Shown: in pieces, positions 44,776 to 53,778 of the stretch
Numbering within the stretch: position 1 is the first letter of the stretch
Layout of the letters: each line of letters opens with the position of its first letter
Assembly: GCA_023393165.1 (NCBI GenBank)
Contig: JAEWMJ010000049.1
Coordinates: 1 to 64,000 of the forward strand
DNA length: 64,000 bases
DNA from: Bacillota bacterium
Lineage (GTDB): Bacteria; Bacillota; Clostridia; Christensenellales; Christensenellaceae
Direction: 5' to 3'
Position numbers and translations under genes: made by a program
The notes under the pieces: generated by a model
Seen by the model: the letters and a program-made list of their open reading frames with translations, nothing else
Databases searched by the model: none
Told to the model about the DNA's origin: nothing

Positions 44776-45969
44776 TTATACTATTATTAATTTCTCCGTG
44801 TAATCCCGTCCTGCCTTTAGATCCGCGCAGGCAAGCGCGTATACATCGCTTGCAAGAATATCCGTTTTTGATACAATGTTTTGCGGCAGCTGTGTTCCGC
44901 TGGTAACCACCGGAATGCGGCTTTTTTTGCTGAGAAGGGATAAAGCGGGAAGCGCGTCCTTCCTGTAGCCCAGAATGCGTGCGTAAAGTCCTTCATAAGT
45001 GTTTGCTTCCTGTATTTTTTCCTGTGTGATATAAAGCAGGCAGCACATAAGTATGCGGGAGATGCGCGTCTGCGTATACCGCTTGCTTTTGATACCCGTG
45101 ATCAAAGTTTCCAGGCTGTCCGCTTCCGCGGCGGTTTTTTCCATTCTATACTCCAGGCCTTCCTGCACGCCGCTGATCTCAGCAATTTGCCAGGCTTTCA
45201 TTGTGCGCAGCCTGTACAGGATCAGACGAAAAAAATCCTCTGTAGAAACGGGCTTGTTTTCTGATAAGACCTTACGTAAAACTGCGCCGCATTCTTCAGG
45301 TATATTCCGGTACACGCCTTCAAAATCATTTTGCAGAATCGCCGTTCTTATTGCGGAAGCGCTTGCAAGAGATCCCGAGATATCGGTATCGTGGTAACCC
45401 GCTCCGGCGCGTTTGATGATGCGGGGGAAAATGCTGCTGCCGGAACGCTCGAGCGCCTTTAAATACTCGATCGCCAGGATATCGTTTGGCTGGTTTATTA
45501 TGTTTGCGTCCAATCCCGCGGCAGCCTGAAGCGCCTGCATGCGCGCCGAGGGGAATGAGAGCCCCTTCAGAAGATATTCCTTTAAATGCCGCCTGTAAGA
45601 CTGGTCTTCGGTAACCAACAGGTGTGCGGCATTCCGAAGACCCTGTTCGTCCGCGCTTTCGCTGCCGAAGCACAGTTCGTCTATTACTTCAAGGCTGTTT
45701 GCAATCGCCACGCCTCCGGATGCAAATCCTTCGGCGCTTTGCAGGGCATAAACGGCAGGTAATTCTATCACAATATCAATTCCGGCCAAAAGCGCCATAC
45801 GGGCACGCGTCCATTTGTCAAACAACGCGGCTTCACCCCTCTGTGTAAAATTGCCGCTCATGATTGCGACCGTATAATGTGATTTTTGCCCGTGTTTTAT
45901 CAATTTTTTTTGAAAATCATGTCCATTATGATATGGATTGTACTCTGCTATAATTGCTGTTATTTTCAT
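44776..45969 (-). CDS. tmcAL: tRNA(Met) cytidine acetate ligase (TmcAL / YlbM)
   Basis: A 397-residue enzyme that activates acetate with ATP and puts it on C34 of elongator tRNA-Met. The nucleotidyltransferase opening IAEYNPYHNGH and the MSGNFTQRG and ELPAVYA blocks match YlbM/TmcAL. ATG 45969 has GGAAAGG upstream; a TTG at 45987 is also in frame. It lies divergent from pta and ackA, which make acetate, and is linked to rpmF as in other Firmicutes. Confidence 0.93.
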   Translation of the reverse strand: MKITAIIAEYNPYHNGHDFQKKLIKHGQKSHYTVAIMSGNFTQRGEAALFDKWTRARMALLAGIDIVIELPAVYALQSAEGFASGGVAIANSLEVIDELCFGSESADEQGLRNAAHLLVTEDQSYRRHLKEYLLKGLSFPSARMQALQAAAGLDANIINQPNDILAIEYLKALERSGSSIFPRIIKRAGAGYHDTDISGSLASASAIRTAILQNDFEGVYRNIPEECGAVLRKVLSENKPVSTEDFFRLILYRLRTMKAWQIAEISGVQEGLEYRMEKTAAEADSLETLITGIKSKRYTQTRISRILMCCLLYITQEKIQEANTYEGLYARILGYRKDALPALSLLSKKSRIPVVTSGTQLPQNIVSKTDILASDVYALACADLKAGRDYTEKLIIV

Positions 45970-46035
45970 TGAAAAAAACCTTTCCAAAAGGGAGTATATT
46001 CGCTATAATATATAGGGTTTTCGCATGAATAATAA

Positions 46036-46068
46036 ATTAACATAAGTATAACATTAATATATGTTAAT
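46036..46068. promoter_or_regulatory. Inverted repeat in the tmcAL-pta spacer
   Basis: ATTAACAT at 46036-46043 and ATGTTAAT at 46061-46068 are exact inverted copies 17 bases apart, in the divergent region. This could be an operator for either gene, though it is short and A+T-rich. Confidence 0.35.
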
Positions 46069-46111
46069 TAAAATACATACAAACATTTTTGTGAGAGGGG
46101 AAAAATCTAAA

Positions 46112-47107
46112 ATGGCATTAATGGACGTAATTAAGAAAAAAGCGATAGCGGACAGGAAACGCATAGTCCTTCCGGAAGGCGACGAGCCTCGCACGGTGCA
46201 GGCTGCGTCAATAATCGCACAGCAGAAAATTGCCGATGTTCTACTTTTAGGGGACGAGGAAAAGATTAAGAAAACAGCGGGTGATCTGGATCTTACAGGA
46301 GTAACCATAATCAACCCCGAAAAATCCGATAAACTTCAGGAATACGCAAACCAGTTTTATGAAATGAGAAAATCAAAAGGTGTCACGCAGGAAACAGCGC
46401 TTCAAACCTGCAAGGACACCCTTTATTTTGCTGTCATGATGATCAAAAACAAGGAAGCGGACGGTATGGTGTCCGGAGCTATCCATTCCACCGGCGATAC
46501 GCTGCGCCCGGCGTTGCAGGTAATCAAAACCGCGCCTGGGATCAGCATAGTTTCTTCCTGCTTTCTCATGGAAATACCTAATAAAAAATACGGCGACGAC
46601 GGCGTAATGGTATTTGCAGACTGCGCGATCAATATTAATCCGAATGCGGACGAACTGGCAGCCATTGCGGTTGCAACCGCGGAAACGGCGAAAAGCCTGG
46701 CCGGTATCGATCCCAGAATTGCGATGCTTTCTTTCTCGACCAAGGGAAGCGCAAAACACGAATTTGTGGACAAGGTAGCCCAGGCGACCGCTAAGGTAAA
46801 GGAAATCGCACCTCAACTGAATGTGGACGGCGAGCTGCAAGCAGACGCCGCGCTTGTTGAATCGGTAGGGCAGTTGAAATCTCCCGGCAGTCCGGTTGCG
46901 GGCAAAGCTAACGTTCTGGTATTCCCGGATCTGCAGGCGGGCAATATAGGCTACAAACTGGTGCAGAGGCTTGCCGGCGCTGATGCGGTCGGCCCGATAT
47001 GCCAAGGACTTGCGCGCCCTGTAAACGATCTTTCCAGAGGATGCAGTGTGGAAGACATCGTATCGGTAGTGGCTATCACGGCGGTACAGGCGCAGAATAT
47101 GAAATAA
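46112..47107 (+). CDS. pta: Phosphate acetyltransferase
   Basis: Turns acetyl-CoA and phosphate into acetyl phosphate and CoA, the first half of the acetate-forming ATP pathway. In 331 residues the PTA/PTB fold is clear: ADRKRIVLPEGDEPRTVQAA at the start, DGMVSGAIHSTGDTLRPALQ for substrate binding, MLSFSTKGSAKH, and FPDLQAGNIGYKLVQR near the end. ATG 46112 has GAGAGGGG upstream; an ATG at 46061 is too far. ackA follows in the same unit. Confidence 0.95.
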   Translation: MALMDVIKKKAIADRKRIVLPEGDEPRTVQAASIIAQQKIADVLLLGDEEKIKKTAGDLDLTGVTIINPEKSDKLQEYANQFYEMRKSKGVTQETALQTCKDTLYFAVMMIKNKEADGMVSGAIHSTGDTLRPALQVIKTAPGISIVSSCFLMEIPNKKYGDDGVMVFADCAININPNADELAAIAVATAETAKSLAGIDPRIAMLSFSTKGSAKHEFVDKVAQATAKVKEIAPQLNVDGELQADAALVESVGQLKSPGSPVAGKANVLVFPDLQAGNIGYKLVQRLAGADAVGPICQGLARPVNDLSRGCSVEDIVSVVAITAVQAQNMK

Positions 47108-47134
47108 GCAACTATTTAAGGAGTATACAGGGAA

Positions 47135-48337
47135 ATGATTAATGTATTAGTAATTAATGCTGGCAGTTCTTCACTGAAATACCAGATGATCGATATGGAA
47201 GGCGAAAATGTCATTGCAAAAGGTCTGGTGGAGCGCATAGGGATCGACCATTCCGTTATCAAGCATAAACCCACCGGCAAAGATCCTGTGGAGATCGAAA
47301 AGCCTATGAAAGACCATGTGGATGCAATGGCCGCTGTTATATCCGCTCTGACGGACAAGGTTCACGGCGTAATTGCAGACCTCTCGTCCATTCAGGCGGT
47401 AGGACACCGGGTGGTACACGGCGGTGAAAAATTCAGCGGTTCGGTGGTTATTAACAAAGAAGTTATGGATGCGATTAAGGAAAATATCGAAATCGCGCCC
47501 CTGCACAACCCTGCAAACATCATGGGAATAGAGGCATGTGAAAATGTGATGCCAGGCGTACCCATGGTAGCAGTGTTTGATACCGCTTTCCACGCAAAAA
47601 TGCCGAAAGAAGCCTATCTTTACGGCTTGTCCTATGATGCTTATTCAAAATACAAGATCAGGCGCTACGGTTTCCACGGTACATCCCATAAATATGTTTC
47701 CAAACGTGCTGCCGAAATTCTGAAAAAAGGCGTTGAAGACCTCAAGATCATCACATGCCACTTGGGCAACGGTTCGTCCATCGCTGCTGTCAAGGGCGGG
47801 ATATCTGTGGATACCACAATGGGTTATACGCCTCTGGAAGGCCTGGTAATGGGCTCCAGATCGGGTGATATTGATGCGTCCATCGTCGCTACGTTAATGG
47901 CAAAAATGAATATGAACGCTGACGAAACTGTAAACTATCTGAACAAAAAATGCGGCGTGCTTGGCCTTTCCGGCGTAAGCAGCGACTTCCGTGACCTTTG
48001 GGCGGCAGCCCAGGATGGGAACGAACGCGCGCAGATTGCTCTGGATGTCTTCGTTTATAAAATCAAGAAATACATCGGATCGTACGCGGCTGCAATGGGC
48101 GGCGTGGACGTAATTACGTTTGCCGGCGGAATTGGTGAGAACGACGCCAATATCCGCAAATGGACATGCGAAGGACTTGAATTTATGGGCGTTGAGATCG
48201 ATGAAGAAACAAATAAAAGCATGCGCGGAAAAGAAGGCGTTATTTCCAATCCTTCATCCAAGGTAACCGTAATGGTTGTTCCTACGGATGAGGAACTTGT
48301 GATCGCACGCGATACGTTCGAGCTGGCTTTATCTTAA
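47135..48337 (+). CDS. ackA: Acetate kinase
   Basis: Makes ATP from acetyl phosphate, releasing acetate. In 400 residues: [10 protein letters not shown] at the N-terminus, [25 protein letters not shown], and the ASKHA phosphate loop [12 protein letters not shown], plus TFAGGIGEN. Length is normal. It follows pta by 27 bases and forms the acetate-producing pair. Confidence 0.97.
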   Translation: MINVLVINAGSSSLKYQMIDMEGENVIAKGLVERIGIDHSVIKHKPTGKDPVEIEKPMKDHVDAMAAVISALTDKVHGVIADLSSIQAVGHRVVHGGEKFSGSVVINKEVMDAIKENIEIAPLHNPANIMGIEACENVMPGVPMVAVFDTAFHAKMPKEAYLYGLSYDAYSKYKIRRYGFHGTSHKYVSKRAAEILKKGVEDLKIITCHLGNGSSIAAVKGGISVDTTMGYTPLEGLVMGSRSGDIDASIVATLMAKMNMNADETVNYLNKKCGVLGLSGVSSDFRDLWAAAQDGNERAQIALDVFVYKIKKYIGSYAAAMGGVDVITFAGGIGENDANIRKWTCEGLEFMGVEIDEETNKSMRGKEGVISNPSSKVTVMVVPTDEELVIARDTFELALS

Positions 48338-48386
48338 ACATCCCACATAAGCCGTTGGCTTTTAATGGGAAGTAAGTAAAAAATGG

Positions 48387-48415
48387 TTGACAGACGGTTG
48401 TTCAGTCTATATAAT
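48387..48415 (+). promoter_or_regulatory. Strong housekeeping promoter of rpmF
   Basis: TTGACA at 48387-48392 and TATAAT at 48410-48415 are exactly 17 bases apart, a full consensus pair, about 40 bases before the rpmF start. Confidence 0.88.
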
Positions 48416-48457
48416 AGCATGGTAACTGATTATAACCGTTTAGGAGGTGTGGAGTAA

Positions 48458-48652
48458 ATGGCTGTTCCAAAAAGAAGAACTTCAAAAGCCCGGAAAAATT
48501 CGAGACGTGCTAACTGGAAGCTGTCGGCGCCGACATTGAGCGCATGCCCACAGTGCCACGAACCGAAACTTGCTCACAGGGTTTGCGGCAACTGCGGATA
48601 TTATAACGGCAAACTTGTTGACGCCTCTATAGCAGCGGATAAGAAGAAATAA
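48458..48652 (+). CDS. rpmF: Ribosomal protein L32
   Basis: The 64-residue L32 of the large subunit. [17 protein letters not shown] is its standard basic start, and two CxxC pairs (CPQC and CGNC) form a zinc ribbon, so this is the zinc-bound form. Its start has AGGAGGT. The DUF177/YceD gene that often precedes rpmF is absent here: only ~120 bases and a promoter separate it from ackA. Confidence 0.96.
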   Translation: MAVPKRRTSKARKNSRRANWKLSAPTLSACPQCHEPKLAHRVCGNCGYYNGKLVDASIAADKKK

Positions 48653-48664
48653 ATAATAATTTTT

Positions 48665-48696
48665 AAAAGAGCCTGGTAGACAGGCTCTTTTTTTTA
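48665..48696 (+). terminator. Terminator of rpmF
   Basis: AAAAGAGCCTG and CAGGCTCTTTT pair across five bases and run into T8. Confidence 0.9.
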
Positions 48697-48762
48697 TACT
48701 AAAAGGCCGGTATTAGTGAATAAGATTAATATGGAAAAATATTCGAAATGAGGTGATAGAAA

Positions 48763-49353
48763 TTGTATGAATCAAACGAGAAAAATTCCAAATATATTTT
48801 TGGGGATCAGACCGCTCTGGTTGTTATCGACTTGCAGAATGGGATCGTAAACCAGCCTCACGCGCCTTTTTCGGGAACGCAGGTTGTCCGCAGTGCGGGC
48901 AGGCTGGTAAATGCGTTCACACAAAAAGGAGCCTTTGCAGCGCTTTTCAGGGTTTCATATCTGGATGGAAAAGATATGCTTTGGCCTGTGACGGATTTTG
49001 AGATGAATCCGGTGCAGTTTTCAAAAGGATGGGACGATTATGTGACAGAGCTTCAAGACCTGAAAAACGTATATTATATTACAAAGAGGCAATGGGGCGG
49101 ATTCTATGGGACCGATCTTGATTTGCAGCTTCGCCGCCGCAAAATCAGCACGATCGTACTTTGCGGGATTTCAACATCCATCGGCGTGGATACTACGGCA
49201 AGGGAAGCATACCAGCGTGGATACAATCAGATATTTGCGGCGGATGCTATGACGGCGGGGACTAAGGAAGAACATGATTATGAGGTCAAATATGTGTTTT
49301 CAAGGATAGGAAGGATAAGGACGACGGAAGAAGTAATATCGATGTTGAGATAA
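48763..49353 (+). CDS. Isochorismatase-superfamily hydrolase with Gly at the catalytic Cys position
   Basis: A 196-residue isochorismatase-fold protein. Seen: the catalytic Asp in VVIDLQNG, the Lys in ITKRQWG, and the third motif as [17 protein letters not shown]. In cysteine hydrolases such as nicotinamidase the residue before V in this motif is Cys; here it is Gly, as in true isochorismatases (EntB, PhzD), which use no thiol. So this is unlikely to be an amidase. The start is TTG 48763 after GAGGTGA. The real substrate is unknown. Confidence 0.82.
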   Translation: MYESNEKNSKYIFGDQTALVVIDLQNGIVNQPHAPFSGTQVVRSAGRLVNAFTQKGAFAALFRVSYLDGKDMLWPVTDFEMNPVQFSKGWDDYVTELQDLKNVYYITKRQWGGFYGTDLDLQLRRRKISTIVLCGISTSIGVDTTAREAYQRGYNQIFAADAMTAGTKEEHDYEVKYVFSRIGRIRTTEEVISMLR

Positions 49354-49380
49354 TTCTTTGGCTGTTCATATAAAAGATTT

Positions 49381-49408
49381 AGAGCCTAATATTGAGGTTC
49401 TTTTTTTT
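49381..49408 (+). terminator. Terminator of the isochorismatase-like gene
   Basis: GAGCCT and AGGTTC (one G-U pair) with a seven-base loop, followed by eight Ts. Confidence 0.7.
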
Positions 49409-49627
49409 ATATATATTAATGAAAGAATTATTGATATTTTATATCTTAATGATGCTGTAAAAAGGAAATATCAAGCTTACAAAAAATTGGTGTTTACATA
49501 AATCAGTAAGATGTAAAAAGGTAAGAAATATTTCTCAATCAATTAGCGGATCAATATAGAAAATCATATTGATAAAGCAGGTATGCATTCGCATATTTGA
49601 AAAGTTAGAAGAAAAGGGGTATTTGAA

Positions 49628-50383
49628 TTGAAAACAGGGATCGTTTTGGGGGGCGGAAGCGGAAAAGCGTTTGCTCATCTTGGAGTACTTAAGGCATTGG
49701 AGGAGGCCGGAATTGTACCGGACGCCATTTCGGCTTCAAGTTCAGGCTCTATTGTGGGCGCGTTTATCGCGTCGGGATTAAAACCATATGAAACACTGGA
49801 ATTGATGAAACAATACAGATTTTTAGATTATGTGAGTATGAATCTGCCTATGAAAGGTATGCTTTCACTGAACAGTCTGGAAAGAAACCTTGAAAAACAA
49901 TTGCCTGCGCACACCTTTGCCGAGTTAGAACTGCCCTTATATGTGTCGGTATCTAATCTGAACAGCGGAAAGGTGGAATATATTCATGCAGGACCTCTGG
50001 CTGCTGTAATAAAAGCTGCGTGCTCGCTTCCTTTTGTGTTTTCACCTGTCAAATTAAATGGGCAGCTTTATTTAGACGGAGGGTTGCTGGATAATTTACC
50101 GTATACTCCTTTGGTCGACCTGTGCGACAGAATCATTGTTATAAGCATTTCACGGACTGCAGAAATAAAAATGTTTGACAACTTAAAGGATATCGCCGCA
50201 AGGGTCATAGAGATGATCGTAAACCAGGACAGTGAAAATGCAAAAAGAAACAGTGATCTATATATTGAGCCAACCGGTATGGAAGATTATAAAATCCTTG
50301 ATTTGAGCCGCCGCGCGGATGAATTTTATAAAACAGGCTACGATTACTGCAAAAAATTACTCAGTTCTAAAAGTATTTATTAG
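49628..50383 (+). CDS. Second patatin-like phospholipase
   Basis: A 251-residue patatin-type hydrolase unlike the ylbK-like copy at 42071. Seen: GGGSGKAFAHLGV as the oxyanion loop, the nucleophile region as ISASSSGSIVGA, where the usual GxSxG has Ser for the first Gly, and the catalytic aspartate in DGGLLDN. Start is TTG 49628 with AAAAGGGG upstream. It is followed by a promoter for plsX, so it is probably a single unit. Substrate and role unknown. Confidence 0.83.
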   Translation: MKTGIVLGGGSGKAFAHLGVLKALEEAGIVPDAISASSSGSIVGAFIASGLKPYETLELMKQYRFLDYVSMNLPMKGMLSLNSLERNLEKQLPAHTFAELELPLYVSVSNLNSGKVEYIHAGPLAAVIKAACSLPFVFSPVKLNGQLYLDGGLLDNLPYTPLVDLCDRIIVISISRTAEIKMFDNLKDIAARVIEMIVNQDSENAKRNSDLYIEPTGMEDYKILDLSRRADEFYKTGYDYCKKLLSSKSIY

Positions 50384-50500
50384 CTTTATGCGTAACGGAA
50401 AAGAAATTGCATCAGAGCACAGACGGATATTTTTTATCATCTAAATGGGAAGCTTTTTTTATTTTGCATTGTATGTAATTATGCAGAATTGTGGTTTTTG

Positions 50501-50529
50501 TTGAAAATAAGCCTCACATTATATATAAT
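50501..50529 (+). promoter_or_regulatory. Promoter of plsX-rnc-glyA
   Basis: TTGAAA at 50501-50506 and TATAAT at 50524-50529 with a 17-base spacer, about 35 bases before the plsX start. Confidence 0.82.
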
Positions 50530-50564
50530 AACATTTGGTAGTTTATAGATAGGGGGGAGCTAAC

Positions 50565-51599
50565 TTGAAGATCATATTGGACGCAATGGGGGGAGATAAC
50601 GCTCCCGATGCAATTATACGAGGTGCGGTGGACGCTCTTGCAAGCTTTAAGGATTTTTCCGTAATTCTTGTAGGAAAGCAGGACGTGCTGAAGGAAATTC
50701 TGTCCGGGATCATTCACGACCCGGACCGTATCGAAATCATAAATGCAAACGAAGTCATCGAAATGGGCGAAAGTCCGGCGGCGGCTATTCGAAAGAAAAA
50801 AGATTCATCCATGGTGGTCGGAATGACCGCTCTTTCCCAGGGCCGCGGGGATATTTTTATTTCTGCAGGCAATACCGGAGCGCTTGTGGCAGGCGGTACA
50901 CTGATCGTTCGGCGGATCGAGGGCGTAAAACGTCCTGCGCTTGCAACACAATTGCCTTCCAGAACAGGCAGTGTGCTGCTTATAGACGGCGGTGCAAATG
51001 TGGACTGCAAGCCTTCTTATCTTGCACAGTTTGGCGTGATGGGGTCGGTTTATATGCAGAAGGTAATGGGGATATCCAATCCCAAAGTCGGTTTGGTTAA
51101 TAACGGCGGGGAAGAAGAAAAGGGAAATCTTCTTACAAAAGAAGCCTATCAACTGATGGAAAACACTCCTGTTCATTTTGTGGGCAATGCCGAAGGCCGC
51201 GATCTTTTGTCCGGCAGCTTTGACGTGATTGTATGCGACGGATTCATAGGAAATATTATTTTAAAATTTTTAGAAGGTACCGCCGGCGTTATAATGGGAA
51301 CACTAAAGGAAAGCATAATGAAGAGCGCAAAAAGCAAGCTGGGCGCGCTTTTTATGAAAGGCGCTTTCCGTGATTTAAAAAAGAAGTTCGATTACTCGGA
51401 GTACGGCGGCGCGTTGCTTTTGGGACTTCGCGGCGGTGTGATGAAAGCGCACGGCAGTTCAGATGCCAAGGCTATTTCCAGCGCGGTAAAAATGGCGCGC
51501 AGGTTTATACTTGGAGACGTTGTGCAGAATATTAAAGATCAGATAGAGCAGACTGCCACTGATGGCGACGCGGATGAAAGCGAAGAACAATCGCTTTAG
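50565..51599 (+). CDS. plsX: Phosphate acyltransferase PlsX
   Basis: Makes acyl phosphate from acyl-ACP, the donor for PlsY, in phospholipid synthesis. In 344 residues: ILDAMGGDNAPDAIIRGAVD at the start, ISAGNTGALVAGG, and IDGGANVDCKPSYLAQFG, all typical. The start is TTG 50565 with AGGGGGG upstream. Neither fapR, fabD nor acpP is beside it, unlike many Firmicutes; rnc follows directly. Its partner plsY lies at 63149. Confidence 0.95.
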   Translation: MKIILDAMGGDNAPDAIIRGAVDALASFKDFSVILVGKQDVLKEILSGIIHDPDRIEIINANEVIEMGESPAAAIRKKKDSSMVVGMTALSQGRGDIFISAGNTGALVAGGTLIVRRIEGVKRPALATQLPSRTGSVLLIDGGANVDCKPSYLAQFGVMGSVYMQKVMGISNPKVGLVNNGGEEEKGNLLTKEAYQLMENTPVHFVGNAEGRDLLSGSFDVIVCDGFIGNIILKFLEGTAGVIMGTLKESIMKSAKSKLGALFMKGAFRDLKKKFDYSEYGGALLLGLRGGVMKAHGSSDAKAISSAVKMARRFILGDVVQNIKDQIEQTATDGDADESEEQSL

Positions 51600-51631
51600 A
51601 CTTTATAACAATCTGACAGGAGACATACATT

Positions 51632-52288
51632 ATGAGCGCTGACTCTTCAGGGCTGGAAAGCGCAATCGGATATATTTTTAATGACGGCAGTCTTTTAATT
51701 ACAGCGCTTACGCATCCGTCATACGCTGCAGGAGAAAATTACGAACGGCTGGAATTTCTGGGCGACGCGGTACTCGAACTATGTGTCAGCAGATATTTGT
51801 ACCAGGAGCATCCAAAGGCATCTGAAGGCGAACTCACCAAACGGCGCGCGGAAATCGTATGCAGCGCAACACTGGTAAAGGCTGCCCAAAGCATTGATCT
51901 GGGAACTTATCTGCTTCTCGGAAAAGGAGAGTTATCCACCGGCGGCAGGGAAAAACGGTCCATACTTGAAAATGCGGTTGAAGCTGTAATAGGCGCCATA
52001 TATCTTGATTCGGGTCTGGATGAAGCCGCACATGTCGTAGAAAAACTGATAATTCTGGGCGCTACACATGACCGGATGGATTATAAATCATGTCTGCAGG
52101 AAAAGGTGCGGGCAAATTCAAATGCGGATATCGTTTATGATACATACCTTACGGAAGGGCCGCCCCATAACAGTATCTTTTATGTACGGCTGTCAATAGG
52201 GGGGGGAACGGTCAGCCAGGGCAAAGGAAAAAGCAAGAAGCAGGCAGAGCAGGAAGCGGCAAAAAATGCGCTTGCAATTTTGAAATAA
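51632..52288 (+). CDS. rnc: Ribonuclease III
   Basis: A 218-residue double-strand RNA nuclease for rRNA and mRNA processing. The catalytic signature ERLEFLGDAVLEL is present with its second acidic set (ENAVEAVIGAIY), and the C-terminal ~70 residues form a dsRNA-binding domain ending in KKQAEQEAAKNAL. It lies between plsX and glyA without the acpP gene usually found before it. Confidence 0.96.
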   Translation: MSADSSGLESAIGYIFNDGSLLITALTHPSYAAGENYERLEFLGDAVLELCVSRYLYQEHPKASEGELTKRRAEIVCSATLVKAAQSIDLGTYLLLGKGELSTGGREKRSILENAVEAVIGAIYLDSGLDEAAHVVEKLIILGATHDRMDYKSCLQEKVRANSNADIVYDTYLTEGPPHNSIFYVRLSIGGGTVSQGKGKSKKQAEQEAAKNALAILK

Positions 52289-52307
52289 ATTTTATAAGGA
52301 GTAGAGT

Positions 52308-53549
52308 ATGTTTGATTTTCCAAGAGTGAAAGAGACAGATCCTGAAGTTTTTGAAGCAATGCAGAAAGAACTCCAAAGGCAGGAACACAACATTGAACTG
52401 ATTGCATCGGAAAACTTTGTTTCCGAAGCGGTTATGCAGGCAATGGGTAGCCATCTAACCAATAAATATGCGGAAGGGTATCCGGGCAAAAGGTATTACG
52501 GCGGATGCGAGTTTGTTGATATTGCAGAGAACCTGGCGCGAGACAGAGCAAAACAACTCTTTGGCGCGGGCCATGCAAACGTACAGCCGCACTCGGGCGC
52601 GCAGGCCAATACAGCCGTTTATTTTGCGGTGCTCGAACCGGGCGATACCATACTTGGCATGAATCTGTCCCACGGCGGTCATCTGACGCATGGCAGCCCG
52701 GTCAACATTTCCGGTAAGTATTTTAATATCGTACCTTACGGCGTAAGCGAACAGGAAGAAAAGATCGATTACGATGAACTGTATAAACTGGCGGAAAAGC
52801 ACAAACCCAGAATGATCGTTGCAGGCGCAAGCGCTTATCCGCGCGCGATCGACTTTGCAAAATTCCGTGAGATTGCCGATCATGTACGCGCCTATCTGAT
52901 GGTTGACATGGCTCATATCGCCGGACTGGTCGCAGCAGGATTGCATCAGAACCCGGTGCCATACGCGCATTTCACAACAACAACCACTCACAAGACGCTG
53001 CGCGGCCCAAGGGGAGGCATGATACTGTGCGCGGAAGAGTACGCAAAAATTATTGACAAGGCGATATTCCCGGGTATACAGGGCGGCCCGCTTATGCATG
53101 TCATCGCGGCCAAAGCTGTTTGCTTCAAGGAAGCAATGTCCCCGGAATTCAAATCCTACCAGCAGCAGGTCGTCAAAAACGCTGCCGCTCTTGCGCAGGC
53201 GCTTAAGGAAAACGGACTGAAACTGGTTTCGGGCGGCACGGATAATCATTTGATGTTGGTGAATGTGGGCGAGAAGAACCGGACCGGCAAGGAAGTGGAA
53301 GCATTACTTGATAAATCCCATATTACCGTTAATAAAAACACGATTCCATTTGAAAAACTGAGTCCGTTTGTAACCAGCGGTATCCGTATCGGTACACCCG
53401 CCGTTACCACAAGGGGCATGAAAGAGAACGAGATGAAAACGATCGCCGGCCTGATCGCCAAAATCATTGGCGAAGGAGAAGGCGCAATAGCGGAAACTAC
53501 AAAGCAAGTGACTGAATTGTGCGATAAGTTCCCGCTCTATATAAAATAA
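52308..53549 (+). CDS. glyA: Serine hydroxymethyltransferase
   Basis: PLP enzyme that converts serine and THF to glycine and methylene-THF. In 413 residues: [18 protein letters not shown], the [12 protein letters not shown] block, and the PLP lysine in [14 protein letters not shown]. Length is normal. It is last in the plsX-rnc-glyA group and has a strong terminator. Confidence 0.97.
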   Translation: MFDFPRVKETDPEVFEAMQKELQRQEHNIELIASENFVSEAVMQAMGSHLTNKYAEGYPGKRYYGGCEFVDIAENLARDRAKQLFGAGHANVQPHSGAQANTAVYFAVLEPGDTILGMNLSHGGHLTHGSPVNISGKYFNIVPYGVSEQEEKIDYDELYKLAEKHKPRMIVAGASAYPRAIDFAKFREIADHVRAYLMVDMAHIAGLVAAGLHQNPVPYAHFTTTTTHKTLRGPRGGMILCAEEYAKIIDKAIFPGIQGGPLMHVIAAKAVCFKEAMSPEFKSYQQQVVKNAAALAQALKENGLKLVSGGTDNHLMLVNVGEKNRTGKEVEALLDKSHITVNKNTIPFEKLSPFVTSGIRIGTPAVTTRGMKENEMKTIAGLIAKIIGEGEGAIAETTKQVTELCDKFPLYIK

Positions 53550-53630
53550 AGTTCACCATGCTGATAATACTCAGCAGCTGCGTTACTGAGCATTTTAGTA
53601 ACCTTCCTATAAAAACAGCAAATTTATATA

Positions 53631-53668
53631 GGTAAAAAATAACCGTTTCAAAACGGTTATTTTTTACC
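53631..53668 (+). terminator. Strong terminator after glyA
   Basis: AAATAACCGTTT and its partner AACGGTTATTT form a long stem with a four-base loop; the outer A and T runs extend it, so it may act in both directions. Confidence 0.88.
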
Positions 53669-53701
53669 TTTTTTCAATAGGGTTAATTTTAAAATTACAG
53701 A

Positions 53702-53720
53702 TTTAACCTGCATTTAACAA
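53702..53720 (+). promoter_or_regulatory. Possible two-copy Pho-box element before the cyclic-di-GMP gene
   Basis: TTTAACCT at 53702 and TTTAACAA at 53713 are 11 bases apart, the phase of the full Pho box at 55663. Only two repeats are seen, so this is weak. Confidence 0.35.
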
Positions 53721-53778
53721 CTCCTGAGATTTTTTATTATAAAATAAAATCAAAAAAACATGATTATAGAGGTTTTTT

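Noticed and set aside
52455..53249. A 264-codon open frame on the minus strand
   Set aside because: It is antisense to glyA and matches no recognisable protein pattern.
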